Shown in pieces: positions 1-11,342 of a stretch of 64,000 bases of DNA. The stretch covers positions 1,240,001 to 1,304,000 of the forward strand of contig CM074695.1 of assembly GCA_037367355.1 (NCBI GenBank). The letters are read 5' to 3'. The translations under genes and the position numbers were made by a program. Each line of letters begins with the position of its first letter. Within the stretch, counting starts at the first letter, position 1. Below the pieces are notes generated by a model. That model did no database searches and was not told the DNA's origin. It saw only the letters and a list, made by a program, of their open reading frames with translations. The DNA is from Neoscytalidium dimidiatum (Eukaryota > Ascomycota > Dothideomycetes > Botryosphaeriales > Botryosphaeriaceae).

Positions 1-2522
1 TCTTGCTTTCTGGTCTGTACTCCGCGAAGAGGAATCTGAGCAGTCGGCCTGTCAGCTTGAATGGCACCGTCGGCATGGGTAGCTGCCTGAAACTGTCGAG
101 AAGTCGAAGATCTGGTCATGCCTGTGCCCCGCCTCGATGTCCAATTATTTGAGAGTTGCCCAGAGACTCTGAGGTGCCTCGCTTAAGGATGCCCGCCAAC
201 CTGCTATCTTAGAAGAGGAAGGTGTCGCTAGGAACAGCACGGAAGCGCTGAATGAGGATGTGGCCGGCGGGAAAGATCTATCGTACACTGCGTCGAGCGA
301 GCGGTGGTGATCCGGGCAGGCACGGAAGGCAGATCTCTTTAAGACACCGGATCCACACGCGGTAGCTGTTTATTGCAACAGGTCTTCTGGGTATAGAGCT
401 TGTGAGGCGCTGTTAACTACGCCATGTCGTGAGGCATTGTTCGGTGTCCGCAGAGAAGGAAACTGCGCGTTGGGATAGGACAAGGCCAAGGCCGAAATAA
501 ATCTGGATATGTTCTTTGTTAGCGATTGTTCCGCTGTGTTAATGTGCGGGCGCAGGTGCGGGCGAAGATAGGTGACATACAAAGGGAGTTCCGCAACAGC
601 GCCCTCAGATACGACCGCCCGGTCGACTTATCGAAAGCCTCCACTAGGCATATTCGATCGCGGAATTGGAGCTGAGTCGCAGCGTAAATAGTTTTCAAGA
701 TTCTTATCCTGTGTTGAGTGCCTTTTACTGAGGTGCGAGCTAGCTCGTCGGAGGGCAAATATCCGTAATGACTCCGCTTCGCATAGCTCGGAGGCAGCAA
801 TGCGCATGGAGATAGTCGTAGAGGTGTCGGGGTAGAGACTCAAGAGCGTCACCAGAAAAGCTTTCGTAGGCGCATTCGTACCTACGGAGTGCTTTGGGTG
901 TAGTGTTGTGGATCTGGGCTGGGGCGTATCGGGCAGCGCGCAGCATGCAGCTGATTATAATGAAACCGAGGAGGGTTCGACACTGCCCCTAGCGGTATTG
1001 AGCAGCTGAAGAAGGGGCTGAAAGGCATCGTGGTGAGTTTGATGGCGTTGGATGAGGAGGGTGGGGGAGGAAATGTGAAATGCGGTCAGTAGCGAAAGAG
1101 TTAGGCCCGGCAGTCTGTCGGAACGCCGGGAGCCACATTAATAGACCGTGTCAATCACAGCGTATCATCTCCAAAAACAAATAGAGCAAGGTGTCTGAGA
1201 ACCGTTTCAAGCGGCTGGATCTATTGTCGGCCTCTGAATGATATTTATACGAGATATGCCGTTACAGGAGCCGCATTCAGCTTTCTATGGCTAGTGAATT
1301 ATTGCCCTCGTAACCATTCGCACACTATCCCGTCATCTAACAAACGCTCTGAAAGCTTCAGGCATTCTTAGCTAGCCTTAGAAGACAAGGTAGATTTCTG
1401 CCAGTAGTTTTCCGCCGCTCCGCCTTCGGCTCTTCAAATTCAGCGCTGTTGGCTTGCTGAAAAGAGCTCCATCGGCTCTTGAACATACGCTATTCCAAAT
1501 TTTGCAGGAGAAGTTTAAGCTCAAATCAGCGCTGCAAAACCCCAGAAGATCCTCTAGCCCTTGGTTTGTACATCTTCAAAGGTAGCACAAGCGTTGCAAA
1601 GGTGTGCCACTCGTAGGAGAACCTGACCGGCCGATTCAGTCTCAAATCCGCGCACAGCGTACGTGGTGGACATAGGCATACAGTCGATGCTCCATCCCTC
1701 CAAGCGAAATCTCATCTATTACTAGCATGCAACGAAGTCGTCCAGAGCAGCTCTGTGAAAGGAACCGTATCATTTGTCCATGCTCCAACTCAAATACTGA
1801 AAGCTCCAGGGTGTAAACAGTGTCTCAGAGTATTCAGCGCTATTAACAGGATGGTATCGCGAGAGGCTGTACTGATGAGTTTAGAAGGCGGTGCAAAAGC
1901 GAAGTAGTATTCTGGGCATACTGGAGGAGGGGTGTCAGAGGTGCCCCTCTTTATAGTGTGCTGAATGGTGAGAGCCAGAGCTCATCTACAAGGCTTCGTT
2001 AATAAAAGTACACGATTGGGTGGCAGGAGACCAATGAAACAACTCAAGCCTCTTCGTGTGTTTCATCACAATGGATCAAATGAATACTCCGAAGACAGCA
2101 GTCGTGGCCATCCGTTGATGTCTGCTTCGACAAAGACGTACGCTGAGACTTTGAAGACAAAAAGTCGCTTTTTGCTGACCTAATTGTAACGCTCCTCGTG
2201 ATAACAGTGCATTCTCCGCAATCCACCTGGGGTAACAGGAACGAAAGGGAGGCTCCGACACAGTTTAAGTCTCGGCGTAGTTGATGTAACGGGAGGAAGC
2301 TGATGGCCGGCTTGCATGGTCAATGTATTTGTTCGAGTACGGTTGAGCGAAGAGCTAGAGCATGACGCTTTGATGTGAAACCTAATGCATGGTGTGTTAG
2401 ACCTAGATGATCAATGCCTATCGATTCCTCGGGAACTGAAACGGAGACAAGCTAGGCACGTCAATAGGACTTTGCAGGTCATGGGTACCTTTTTGCAAAA
2501 ATATAATTAGTAGGACGGGCAG
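1..2522. other. gene-poor stretch, no gene supported
   Basis: No reading frame here exceeds about 95 codons and no pair of frames can be joined by convincing splice sites. Several overlapping 60-93 codon minus-strand frames lie at 370-946; one at 519-800 has a fairly natural composition, but no start context, domain or partner exon supports it. I see no transposase or reverse transcriptase motif. It may be intergenic or strongly decayed sequence. Confidence 0.5.
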
Positions 2523-3330
2523 TCATTGGGGCCGGCTAGTCCTCCTGTTGCTGTGTCGGAACTGGTAGAGGGCGGCGAATTGGAACCACTCCTCCTCACA
2601 GCACTCCTCGCCCGCCTCGTATCTCAACCATGGAAGATGAGGATCGGAAGATATCCGATGCGCCACCATTGGGTTGGACAAGCCAGGAAGCTGCTGTGGT
2701 CACGTAGCTATATCCACGGCATGATAATGCCAGTTAATTGGACGCAAATGCCGTTGAGGCTGTTTACCGCCTTCATTATCCTAGGAGGATAGACGTAGGG
2801 TTGCTCCACTGACAGTACAATAGCCGTGCTCAAGATGCTCACGATCCGAACTGGGGCTGTCTTTTTCACTCTTGTTGTCCTGTTTGGGTTCGACAACGGT
2901 GACAACTCTCTTCTGGTCGGAGTCAGCGGTGGTGGTACTCAGCAACTCGTTCCAGATGTATTGTGGTCCGGCATCCTCGTACCTCGAAACGTGGCCCTGT
3001 TATTGATTGAAACCGAGCGATGACGGCTGATTCTCTACGCTAAGCAAGGGTACTGGCCTTATCCATGTTTGGTTCCTTCCATGCACGCAAAGGCTAGACG
3101 TTCTGTGCAGTGGGAGCTTGCACACGCAGTGGCACATCTCCAGAATTAAAGTCCGCTCGGCAGTCAAAGCTGTTGGTCGTGACCGACTGGTGGTGTTATT
3201 TGGTGTGGTCGTACGGGCTGGCGCCTCCCTCGAGCAGCATTTGAACCACGTCGGCACTCCTGGTATGGATGAATGCTTGCAGCAACATCGACTGACGGCT
3301 ATAGAGTACAAAGCCTGAAGTAAGCCTGCG
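2523..3330 (-). pseudogene. decayed gene with ankyrin-repeat-like remnant
   Basis: Reading the minus strand, the frame covering 3330-3196 encodes an ankyrin-like helix pair (SADVVQMLLEGGASPYDHT) and ends at a TAA. From 2999 to 2523 a second frame stays open apart from two stops, TAG at 2781-2783 and TGA at 2700-2702. Its protein is polar and natural in composition (for example EDAGPQYIWNELLSTTTADS). Neither part has a convincing start codon. The ankyrin consensus (DVV..LLE.GASP) is established family knowledge. That both pieces come from one former gene is inference; a badly resolved multi-exon gene is the alternative. Confidence 0.35.
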
Positions 3331-3862
3331 AAGTGGTGCTTTGTCTCCAGGTCAACTCTCAGGTGCAACATTTCCCTAGCTCATCCATTGTCCTTTGTGG
3401 TTATCTTTTGAGGTCATAGTGACGTTGAAAATCAGTAATCAGCTCTATTTGAACGCAGATTTCATGAAAGCCTTCTGTGGTAAGGATCTACTGCTGAATC
3501 CGTGCCCTTCAAGCGCGTCCACGGGCTTGTCGTTGTTGCTGTTGTCCTCCGGAAGTAGGGCCGCTTGATCCCGGCTAAAGTATGAAATTTCTGCGGAATG
3601 CAGTTTGCTTCGTTTTTGAAAAAGGGTGTGGCCAGCGTTTTCATGGTCTATCTCTCCGCCGTTGGTAGCTCGGGAGCGAGCGGTGTTCGTAAGCATCGGC
3701 TGGTGGGGGTCATTTCGGTAGGGTGTAATTGAGAAACAGTGGTCGAAGCGACAAGGACAAGGGTCCGCGCGAAGTTAGCCCGCCAGGAGGGAGGCAGGCC
3801 TGTCAAGCTGGTGGCTGCTGAACGAACGCGGCAACAACATCTTCCTTGCTCAATCACGTATC
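3331..3862. other. intergenic, upstream of the F-box-like gene
   Basis: Short overlapping frames of 60-83 codons occur on the minus strand (3445-3857) with no domain or usable splice sites. The 3' part must contain the promoter of the plus-strand gene starting at 3863, but I see no clear TATA box. Confidence 0.4.
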
Positions 3863-5152
3863 ATGCCACGCTCCCATACCATGACCTCTCAGGCCAGTCC
3901 GATCTTAACGCTGAACAATGAGCTGCTGGGCTCGATCATCGAGCTCGTCGTCGAAATCGACTTCCGGGCAAAGCTCACTCGTATCAACAATAGCGGCGTT
4001 CAGCGTCAGCGCCGCGCTGCGTTGACCCGTGCAGCTGGTCCGCTACTCGCATTCTCCATGACCTGCAAGCACATCCGTGCCGTGGCCCTTCCCTTCATCT
4101 TCCGTAACTTCGTCGTTCGCCTAACTGGATGCCATTACCATCGTCCCGAATTCGATGTCGCGGGAACAGGTATCATAAAGAAAGACAATCTGACAGATGA
4201 GCTGTCATTCAAGGTTCCCGAACACGCTCAACACGCCCGGTAAGCCTCGCCATGAAACTTCTTACCGTCAATCATACACAATGACTCGTACCATCCTAGA
4301 GCACTCTCCATCAAATTGGCACCCTACAACCCTGTGGACAGTATGCCGCCCTGGTTCGTCCCCGTCGGCCTGCAGTCCCTCATCGAGCGCCCCATCCGCC
4401 TGCGCCGCCTCTGCGTGCAAGTCCCCACCGTCGTCATCACACGCATGGCGCACGCCGCCTCATACAAGTGTTGGCGGGAGAAGCTGGCCGTCTTCAGGCA
4501 CGTCGAAGACCTCATCGTCTGCGGCGGGTGCGAGTACATCGTCACGCAGTGCCCCAACACCAGGACGCTCGCCATCACGGCGCCAGTCAGCCTCGCGTGC
4601 GCAACGGCGCCGCTCGACGACGACTATCGCACGGTCTTCAGCATCCTCGAACACGCGTCGCGCCGCTGCCGCTCCCTGGCCGCGCTGCGCCTCGCCGTCC
4701 CCTGGACCGCAGCCGTCGTGAACGGCATCCACCGCCTCTTCCCCGGCCTGGAGGAGCTGCACTGCCACGCGGCGGAAGGCGGCGAGCCGCTCGGCAGGAG
4801 CGGCATGATCCAGGCGGTGGCGCGCTTCCCGCGGCTGCGCGCCGTCGGCATGAGCGGGATCCACGGCATCAAGCCCACGCTGGCTAACGGTGTGGCGGTC
4901 GGTCCGGATGGCAGGTTCGCGAGGCAGGCGTGGTCTGAGATGGCGGCGTCGCTGCTGTGGTCGGCGCACCACCCGGAGCTGTGGATCGTCGAGTTTGGCG
5001 ACCACCGCGACGGCAGGACGTCGACCGATGTCATGGCTGCTTACGAGTTCAGGCGCAATTGGGATCTCGGTCGCCCGGTGGTCAAGCAGAGGCGCATCTG
5101 GGGCAGGCACCCGTGGCAGGTCGACTGGGATTGGCATGCCGCGAAGGCGTAG
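3863..5152 (+). CDS. F-box/LRR-like protein, two exons
   Basis: Model: exons 3863-4239 and 4300-5152, joined across a 60-nt GT-AG intron (donor GTAAGC, acceptor CTAG), giving 409 residues. The N-terminal part (about 12-75) resembles an F-box: NELLGSIIELV, then LLAFSMTCKHIRAVALPFIF. The rest is leucine-rich and ordered like the substrate-binding part of fungal F-box proteins, with recurring LRRLCV, LEELHCH and LRAVGMSG segments. Proteins of this kind usually bind Skp1 and deliver substrates to SCF ubiquitin ligases; the substrate is unknown. An in-frame ATG six codons downstream is an alternative start. Codon use of exon 2 is very GC-rich compared with exon 1. The gene model is secure; the F-box call is moderately secure. 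Confidence 0.8.
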
Positions 5153-5640
5153 AGAATGGGAACATAGGGGAGGGTAGACGTGGAAATTGACGAGCTACGG
5201 GGGTGCAGATCGGCAGGCTACTCATGATCATGGTGCCAATATAGTGCGCGCTTAGTATGGCTTGCTGACAACATGCGGCTCGCTGCCTGGAATCTTACAA
5301 TGACTTTGCGCGGCTTATGTCGATCATTCAAAGCGCCGCCGTTCAGAACGCGTGAGAAGATCGTGTGCACTGGCAAGCCTTGCAGCGCCTGCGCCTCAGG
5401 TCAAGAAACCAACCGCAGCAACAGAAGCGCGAGTCGGCAATGTACATGGCAAGCAGTGAGGATGTGGTTTAGACTGTGAACACCAAGCACAGAAGTGGGC
5501 CCTGCTAGGGCGATAATGATGGACGCGAGCGCAAGGCGAGACATCTGTAGATGCTAAAAATGTCAACAAATGAACGAGAGTGTAGAAGCAAGTCTGCGCT
5601 GGATCGCGTGCGTAAGCGAGACTCGGCGGCTCAAGATCTT
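5153..5640. other. intergenic
   Basis: Contains only a 68-codon plus-strand frame (5273-5479) without domain or splice support. It lies between the F-box-like gene and a dispersed repeat copy. Confidence 0.4.
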
Positions 5641-6040
5641 AACGAGACAAAGCATGGTAAACTCTTCCTCATCCTCCAGCTCATGGCTAGTAGAATAACG
5701 AAAAGAAGGCAGATTTGCCCCCCTGCATCAGCCAGAGATAGTGCAATACCGGCGACACTTGGCCTTGGTAGATAGGCAGAGCCCAGAGCCCCAGACCCGG
5801 GGCCAAAAAGTGGATTAATCATAGGTTGCCCCGTAGGACACTTCTAGAGATTAACCTAGAAAGAACAGTCACTTCATTTGATCTAAGCCATAAGGCAAAG
5901 AGAGCTGAAGAAGAAAAAAAAGGGAAGATGAAGGGGAATGGGAGGTTTATATAGGGAGGGGTCGCCGCGGTGACTGGTCTGCTGTGGAGCCAGGCATGCA
6001 TGGAATCGGCGTGGAAGCTTCCACGGCATGTTTTCCTGCA
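5640..6040 (-). repeat. dispersed TATA-leader repeat, copy A
   Basis: Read on the minus strand, this block has TATATAAA at 5953-5946, a C/T-rich leader containing TTCTTCAGCTCTCTTTGCC, and at 5760-5725 the conserved block beginning GTGTCGCCGGTATTGCAC. The distance from TATA to block is 193 nt. Copies at 40.8 and 49.9 kb show the same order and almost the same distance, so this is a homologous repeat rather than chance. Upstream of the TATA box a segment near ATGCATGCCTGG is also shared with copy B. Edges and target-site duplications could not be set by eye. It could be a non-autonomous mobile element, a solo LTR or a duplicated small gene. Confidence 0.6.
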
Positions 6041-6439
6041 AGCATCCCAGCAAAAACACATGGATCAGCTGCCCAACTGTCCGCCCCGCCAGCTGTGACT
6101 GCCTGATACGTCCGCTAGGCAGAACTGATGTGAGCCACGACGTTAGTAGCGGAGCGGTAGCCCGGAGCTGCCCTCGGCGTGGCTGCTTCTGGCTCGGTCA
6201 CATACAAAAAATAAAAAAGAATCACAATACAAAGATGCTGAGCAAGCAAAGGCCATGTGATTGAGATACGAAGTAGAATCATGTTTGAAGAAGCAAACGT
6301 CGAGAGACGCAGTATACACGCGTAGCCAGCTAGTCATGCCAGCATCCTCCGATTGAAGATACCAGAATGCTGTTGATGTTGAACAGAATTAGAGCCCATC
6401 CCACGACGCATATCCCAGATAGCCATTGCATTATGTACT

Positions 6440-7098
6440 TCACGTCTTGTTGCTGTTGGTGATGCTGTCGAGACCCATCTTTTCCCTGATGGTGGCCTGC
6501 CTCTTCCTGCGCTCGCCCATCTCCTGATCGCTGGGCCTCAACGGCAACCTCTTCGGTACCTGTTCCTCAGCGCGAGATACTCGATCAGCAGACTGGCCTC
6601 GTCGTACTCGGCGCCGGTGAGGCGTACCTGCCCAGCCGTTTGGTCGCTCACGTCGTCCGCCCAGGCGCGGATTGATGCCATGCGCACCACGAAGCCCCGG
6701 ACCTCGCGGATCGCGTCTGAGCGCTTACGGTACGGCATCGTGCGGTACCACACTTCGACGCGGTAGTCGGCAGGGGAGGTTTGCTGTCCGTTCGCGCGGC
6801 GCTGGTAGACGGCGGGTGAGCGAGGGCGGCGGTCGACGAGGAAAGCGACGTGCGGTCCGTCACCGAAGTTGGCAGTGTGCAAGTCGATATCGACGGTGCG
6901 GGCCATGTGGGGCCAGGTTTGGCGAGCGAGCACTGCAAGTGTCAGAAAAGGTCAGTGACATACTATACAGCACGGGCGCTGTGAGGCGGTACGTAGCAAC
7001 GGGACCGGGAGATGAGGTGAGGATTGCATACTCAGAGTGTCTGTGCCTATCCTTGACATGTCTGCAGTATCGTGCTCATCTGCACGGGTAGAGGACAT
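6440..7098 (-). CDS. small orphan protein, three exons
   Basis: Model on the minus strand: 7098-7032, 6932-6560, 6506-6440, 168 residues. Intron 1 (99 nt) has donor GTATGC and a CACTGAC branch region before CTTGCAG. Intron 2 (53 nt) starts GTACCG and ends GCGCAG; without it translation stops at 6538 after 153 residues. The spliced third exon adds a basic tail ending in ITNSNKT. The start in exon 1 (MSSTRADEHDTAD) was chosen because it gives the only frame that joins exon 2. No domain was recognised; no signal peptide or membrane segment. It is the most downstream of a head-to-tail minus-strand series of small genes. Exons 1-2 are well supported; exon 3 is tentative. Confidence 0.6.
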
Positions 7099-8223
7099 CG
7101 CAGGATGGGATTTGGTGCGGCGTTGGGTTGAGGTTTTGGGAGGGAGGGAGGCAGGCGCAGCGTTCAAGGTTAGGTAGCGCATCTGGAAAGCGTGGCCGTG
7201 GAGTCGCGAACATAGACACTGCCATTGCGCCCGATACTCCTTTTGACGAGGTCAGGCAGCGGCTGCCTCCCTATCAAATCCCGATAGCATCTCTGCTGAT
7301 TGCCGCGGTTTCGATGTGAACCCCAGCCACTTCACATTATATGCAGATGTATTCCGACCCTGATGCCGTCGTCTTCATTTGTACCAGCAAGTAAGCTATC
7401 GCAGGAAGTTTTCCATAGGGATAAACGTTCAGCAACATCACTTACATACCTCTACCCTGAGCTTCAGGACCAAGCGGTTCATCCACAGATGTATACTAAG
7501 TACTCTCAAGAGCGTAAGAATTGGCTTTTATAAACTACTTTTGTGTATCAGACTCAAACTCTTCTTTCTCATAGGCAAGCTCCCATCGTCCACCACGAAG
7601 TGAACCCTCCGTTCCCCGGTACAATCAACCCGCCTCGTTCAGCTCATGTATACTCTCAAATCTAGTTGAACTAGATCGCACCGGCGCAACTAATCAATCT
7701 ATACCTTCGAAATACATTCTCTTCGGACCCTCCCGAGAAAATGGCGAACGTTCCCGGAAACATGGCGAAAAATGAATGTGAAAGAGCTGCCTATTACACG
7801 CACATAAAGAGAGTCAGACGGAGTTGAAGGGTACAAAGTAACAGAGCACTTGACGTCAATATTATATAACAGTCCCACGTTGAGGAGAGACCTGGAACCT
7901 TAATCCTCGCGTCAGACAGGAGCAAACTTTCGTTTGCGATAAATCAAAGCCCATCGAAGTAGCAACCTTCGTTTGTTTTTTTTTCTTTTTTACAATCAGA
8001 TTTTCCTATCATTATGCATTATCATGGTCACCCCCTTGGCGACTGGGCAGTGTGCGCCTCTTCGCCTGTCGAGCTTTTATTACCTTGCTCCTATGGTGCC
8101 GGACCCTTGCCTTCGATCCCTCCGGAGTCTTCCTATTCCAAATATTCTTCCCCAATGTGATAACATCTCTTCGGCTCCCGCTCATGTTGTTCTGCTTTGT
8201 ACTTCCGTCCTATTACGTCAAAG
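7099..8223. other. intergenic, AT-richer, no gene seen
   Basis: Only frames under 100 codons occur (7300-7603 and 7973-8276, plus strand), without domains or splice-compatible partners. The first part is the upstream region of the minus-strand gene starting at 7098. A T-rich run with two C interruptions lies near 7973-7991. Confidence 0.4.
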
Positions 8224-8743
8224 TTATTCCTCGCAGAACTTGGGGACCTCAGGCTCGAGTTGAATTTGCTCCATAGCCTGCTCCGCTATTTGTTCCGCAG
8301 TCAACGGCGGCTGCTGCTGCCTTCCTTGGAATTAGCATTTGCATTATCCATTGGCAAATACTGCGTTGTACTCACAGTTCCTTCAATATCTCCAGAACAC
8401 CCCGTCTCGAATCCCCTTCCACATAATCCAAGGCGTCCTTCAACAAGTTATGCAACCGGATCAATGCAGTAGGCTCGCCGTAGCTGATATTCATATGGAC
8501 TCCCTTGATATCACGGCTGTCGGGAAGGACTTCGATGAGACGTGCATAGTCGACGCCGGTGCGACCGACGCTCAGGCGGAAAGTCTTGCCCGGAAAGAGC
8601 TTCAGCACATACTCTGCGATCCGGTCAGTTAGGCTGGACATTGAGATGGTGTGCGAAATCATGAAACACTTGCTCATCACGATTTCTTGGAGGTGGTAGT
8701 CGTCGGCGGCGCGGCGTGGAGCCCAGCACTTGATGCGCGCCAT
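8224..8743 (-). CDS. small orphan protein, two exons
   Basis: Model on the minus strand: 8743-8376 and 8320-8224, 154 residues. The 55-nt intron has a strong GTGAGT donor and a GCTAAT branch site near the end; the acceptor GGAAG is the only one that restores the frame encoding PLTAEQIAEQAMEQIQLEPE before the stop. Unspliced, the frame stops at the donor itself (ACT GTGAGT contains TGA). The protein is soluble, without signal peptide or recognisable domain; a further in-frame ATG (SSLTDR) could be used instead of the first. It belongs to the series of small minus-strand genes. Function unknown; gene reality fairly certain because of the coherent splice. Confidence 0.65.
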
Positions 8744-9232
8744 CGTGCCGGACGTAATTTGATAACGTCCGATCGAAGGGCTTTCAAGTCAAAAATGCCA
8801 TACGGCAGAGCGCGTAGAGATGTTGAGCGGGAGATTATTGGGCGGTCAGTCGGAGAAGTTTACCAAAGCAGGTTGTCGAGTTGACGGAGGCGACAAAGCG
8901 AAGTGGCGGGACGTTCTCTTCAAGCCCACCGCCTTGGGCCTAACACCGTCGGCAGCACAACTATTCACACAAAGACTGGGTTCGAATTTGGCTACCGCAC
9001 CTAGTCATTAGAGACTTGCGCGAAATGAAACGCCTTAGAAGAGCTATCTACTACGCTCGCTTCACTACCTGCAGTCAATTACACTTCGCGTTCCGCCTCA
9101 CCAAACGCATGCTCGGATTCAGTCTCGACCGAACACCCAAGTCGCAACTCCGTCTCAGTGACAATTGCCACACAGGAGCCTGTCGAAACCTACCAAGCGA
9201 GACAGCGCGGTCAGAGGTGGCGGACGAAGCCT
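8744..9232. other. intergenic
   Basis: Plus-strand frames of 63-77 codons only. Upstream region of the gene starting at 8743 (minus) and downstream region of the 9.2-10.5 kb gene. Nothing assignable. Confidence 0.4.
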
Positions 9233-9656
9233 TTAAATAGTAGGCAGAAGATCAGTGTAGGGTGTTTTTTGCTGTAGGAAGGGAATAGGTAGTGCATACT
9301 GGAACACTGCTCCTCGAGGGAGATATTGTGGGCTTGATGGGTGGTGTAGGTCGACATGGCTCCTCTTGGTTATTATGGAGCAGGAGAGGCTTATCAGGAT
9401 AAAATATCTGCGCTCCGCAGCCGGTTTGTTGTTGTGTGTTTGAATGAAGGTATGGAGAGAGGCAGAAGAAGTGGGATATCGTTTTTTTTCAAGGAGCTTC
9501 GGAACGTGGTATATCACAGGCGCATGTTCATATGTGTAGGACATCTGAGTAGGAATTCTGATGGTCTCATACCCTACATCAAAATCTAGCACCGTCAATC
9601 CAAATTTAGAAATGGATGAGACGGCGGAGGGATCATCACTAAGCTCATTGCAATGC
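9233..9656 (-). CDS. possible extra 3' exon of the 10.5 kb orphan gene
   Basis: On the minus strand an open frame runs from about 9656 to a TAA at 9233, beginning CNELSDDPSAVSSISKFG and continuing LDFDVGYETIRIPTQ. Its composition is protein-like. Just upstream is TGTAG, usable as an acceptor; a GTGCGT donor in phase 0 lies near the end of exon 4 of the neighbouring gene. Joining them would replace the tail of that protein and add about 140 residues. The alternative is that exon 4 ends at its own TAG and this frame is unrelated. A 77-codon frame overlaps on the plus strand and is less convincing. Confidence 0.35.
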
Positions 9657-9733
9657 TACAACCCAGTTTTGCCTTCTGAAACAAGTCCCGGCAGACTGAA
9701 AGAATGATTCTTGCAATATCATATCAAATCGTA

Positions 9734-10530
9734 CTACCATCTTGGGATACGCACGAGAGCCACGCCATTGTTCGCGAGTCCCTTAGCAATGACTGTTGGA
9801 TCTCTTAACTCACCTAAATCCATTTTCCTCCTTGTCCTTCTCAGTATATCCAGTAAGTTCTCATATGCATTATTCATATCATGGCCCAAATGACTATAAA
9901 TATCCTGAAACTCGCCAGCTGCCTCATCAAAGAAGAGGAGGTAGGCGTATCCACTGCGGTAGCCAATTACTGCATTGCAATCTCTGCCCCAGATTTGATG
10001 GCACTTTTCTGCACCCGGTCAGAGCGTCCTGGATATTCTGGTGGTGGAATGGCATGCACCTACCCTCAAGTCGACGCCTCAGCTCAACCGTATATATCGT
10101 TGGGTTTTCTGTGGAAATCATATTGACGTAACTGGTAGCTATGACCAGAATCACTCTTGCAATGGACTCCCGGATCTGTTATAGCACGGTAAAGAGATTA
10201 AGGAGCAATACTGGTTTGTTAGCCTAGCTCCGACGCTGAACACTCACAGCTTCTTGTTCAGCACAAGTGTTTGCCAATGCTGCCTTCAAAAAGTCATGAT
10301 AAGCTATCATATAATCTTGTCCAGTGACTTGGAAGCACACGGTTATTGGCCAGCACTGTGACAAAATTAACATGAAAGCTTTGCTGGCAGCCAGTGGCTT
10401 GGTCAAAGTCACAAAATCATCACTTGTGTCCTCGAAAAACATGACTAACGTAGCAAGACACAATGATAAGCCTTTCTTGGTTACAAATGTGAGCCTGTCG
10501 TGATTTCTCAACGTACACGTTTTCAGGCAT
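9734..10530 (-). CDS. orphan protein, four exons
   Basis: Model on the minus strand: 10530-10485, 10444-10248, 10175-10064, 10008-9734, 209 residues. Introns: 40 nt (GTAACC to GTTAG), 72 nt (GTGAGT to AACAG), 55 nt (GTAGGT, branch CTCTGAC, TGCAG). All three preserve frame, and the fourth exon is open for 90 codons although it has no start codon of its own. The start (MPENVYVEKS) has context ACCGATG. The product has alternating hydrophobic helices (AFMLILSQCWPITVCF; VILVIATSYVNMIS) and a basic stretch LRRTRRK; no family recognised. A GTGAGT in exon 4 and the open frame downstream leave the C-terminus uncertain. It sits in the minus-strand series of small genes. Confidence 0.6.
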
Positions 10531-10702
10531 CGGTGTGGACTCTGAAAGTGATCATTTTACCGCCTATAACATATGCACTTTCTGATATGGAAGTACTTTA
10601 CAAAGGTTTGAATGAGCAAGGTGCTCTGCTATTGCTTGCGGCTATATAAGTATCCAGCACAAAATATTCGCAGCTTATACGGACAGACGGGCCCCACCTG
10701 TC

Positions 10703-11087
10703 TTAATGTATCTTTCCTAGCCCAGCGGCAGATTCATCCCCATCCACCAAAGCCCTCAACCACTGGAGCGCCTCCAATTCGCTTCCCAACTCTCTACTGG
10801 TCATCCAGGGCATATAGTGGTAGCCTCCAGGGTTCCTGACGTACAGGACGGCCGTATACTTGTCGTCCCAAGAGCACTTCGTAACGAGCCTAGAATTGAC
10901 GAAGCCGCGCTCGCTGGCAATTTCTAAATGTATATCAGCTTCTATGTTACTCATGCGTAGCGAAGTACTTACGGCGAAGTTGGAGAGAGATCCGGCGCTC
11001 AGTAAGCATTGCATGTTCATTAGCAACGGGAATGTTTGTGGCCCTGGGGTTCACGAGATTGTAGACGCTAGGTTTTCGAGACGTCAT
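10703..11087 (-). CDS. small orphan protein, two exons
   Basis: Model on the minus strand: 11087-10973 and 10923-10703, 111 residues. The 49-nt intron has a consensus GTAAGT donor and ends ATTTAG; splicing in phase 1 joins RRISLQLR to QIASERGFVNSR. The start MTSRKPSVYNL follows GTGCACAATG-like context. The C-terminal half (WDDKYTAVLYVRNPGGYHY, then ELEALQWLRALVDGDES) could form a small alpha/beta fold. No known domain, signal peptide or membrane helix. Weak resemblance in pattern to the neighbour at 6.4-7.1 kb (both follow an exon-1 junction with ML-R) is suggestive only. Confidence 0.65.
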
Positions 11088-11342
11088 TGTGCGTTGTTCG
11101 AAGACTTTTGTTTCTGAAAGGTTCCTAGATTCGTTGAGCCGTGAGGAAGCTGAGTGGACCTTTATCAAATAAATTACTTGCTTGTTTCTGATTAAAGACG
11201 GGGTGCAACCTTTTTATATGCCGGAGCCTTTGAATTCTGACTAGCCGAATCTAATTGACAGAAAAGAACAACGAACAAGATCCTCCGGATATGTCTCATT
11301 GAGCCGGGCTAAATACAGACCTACCGTGTACAGAGCTGTTTT

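Noticed and set aside
4460..5137. 225-codon minus-strand frame
   Set aside because: Antisense to exon 2 of the F-box-like gene, Arg/Ala/Asp-biased, no domain.
8970..9000. GGTTCGAATTTGG resembling a tRNA B box
   Set aside because: No matching A box, acceptor stem or cloverleaf could be drawn around it.
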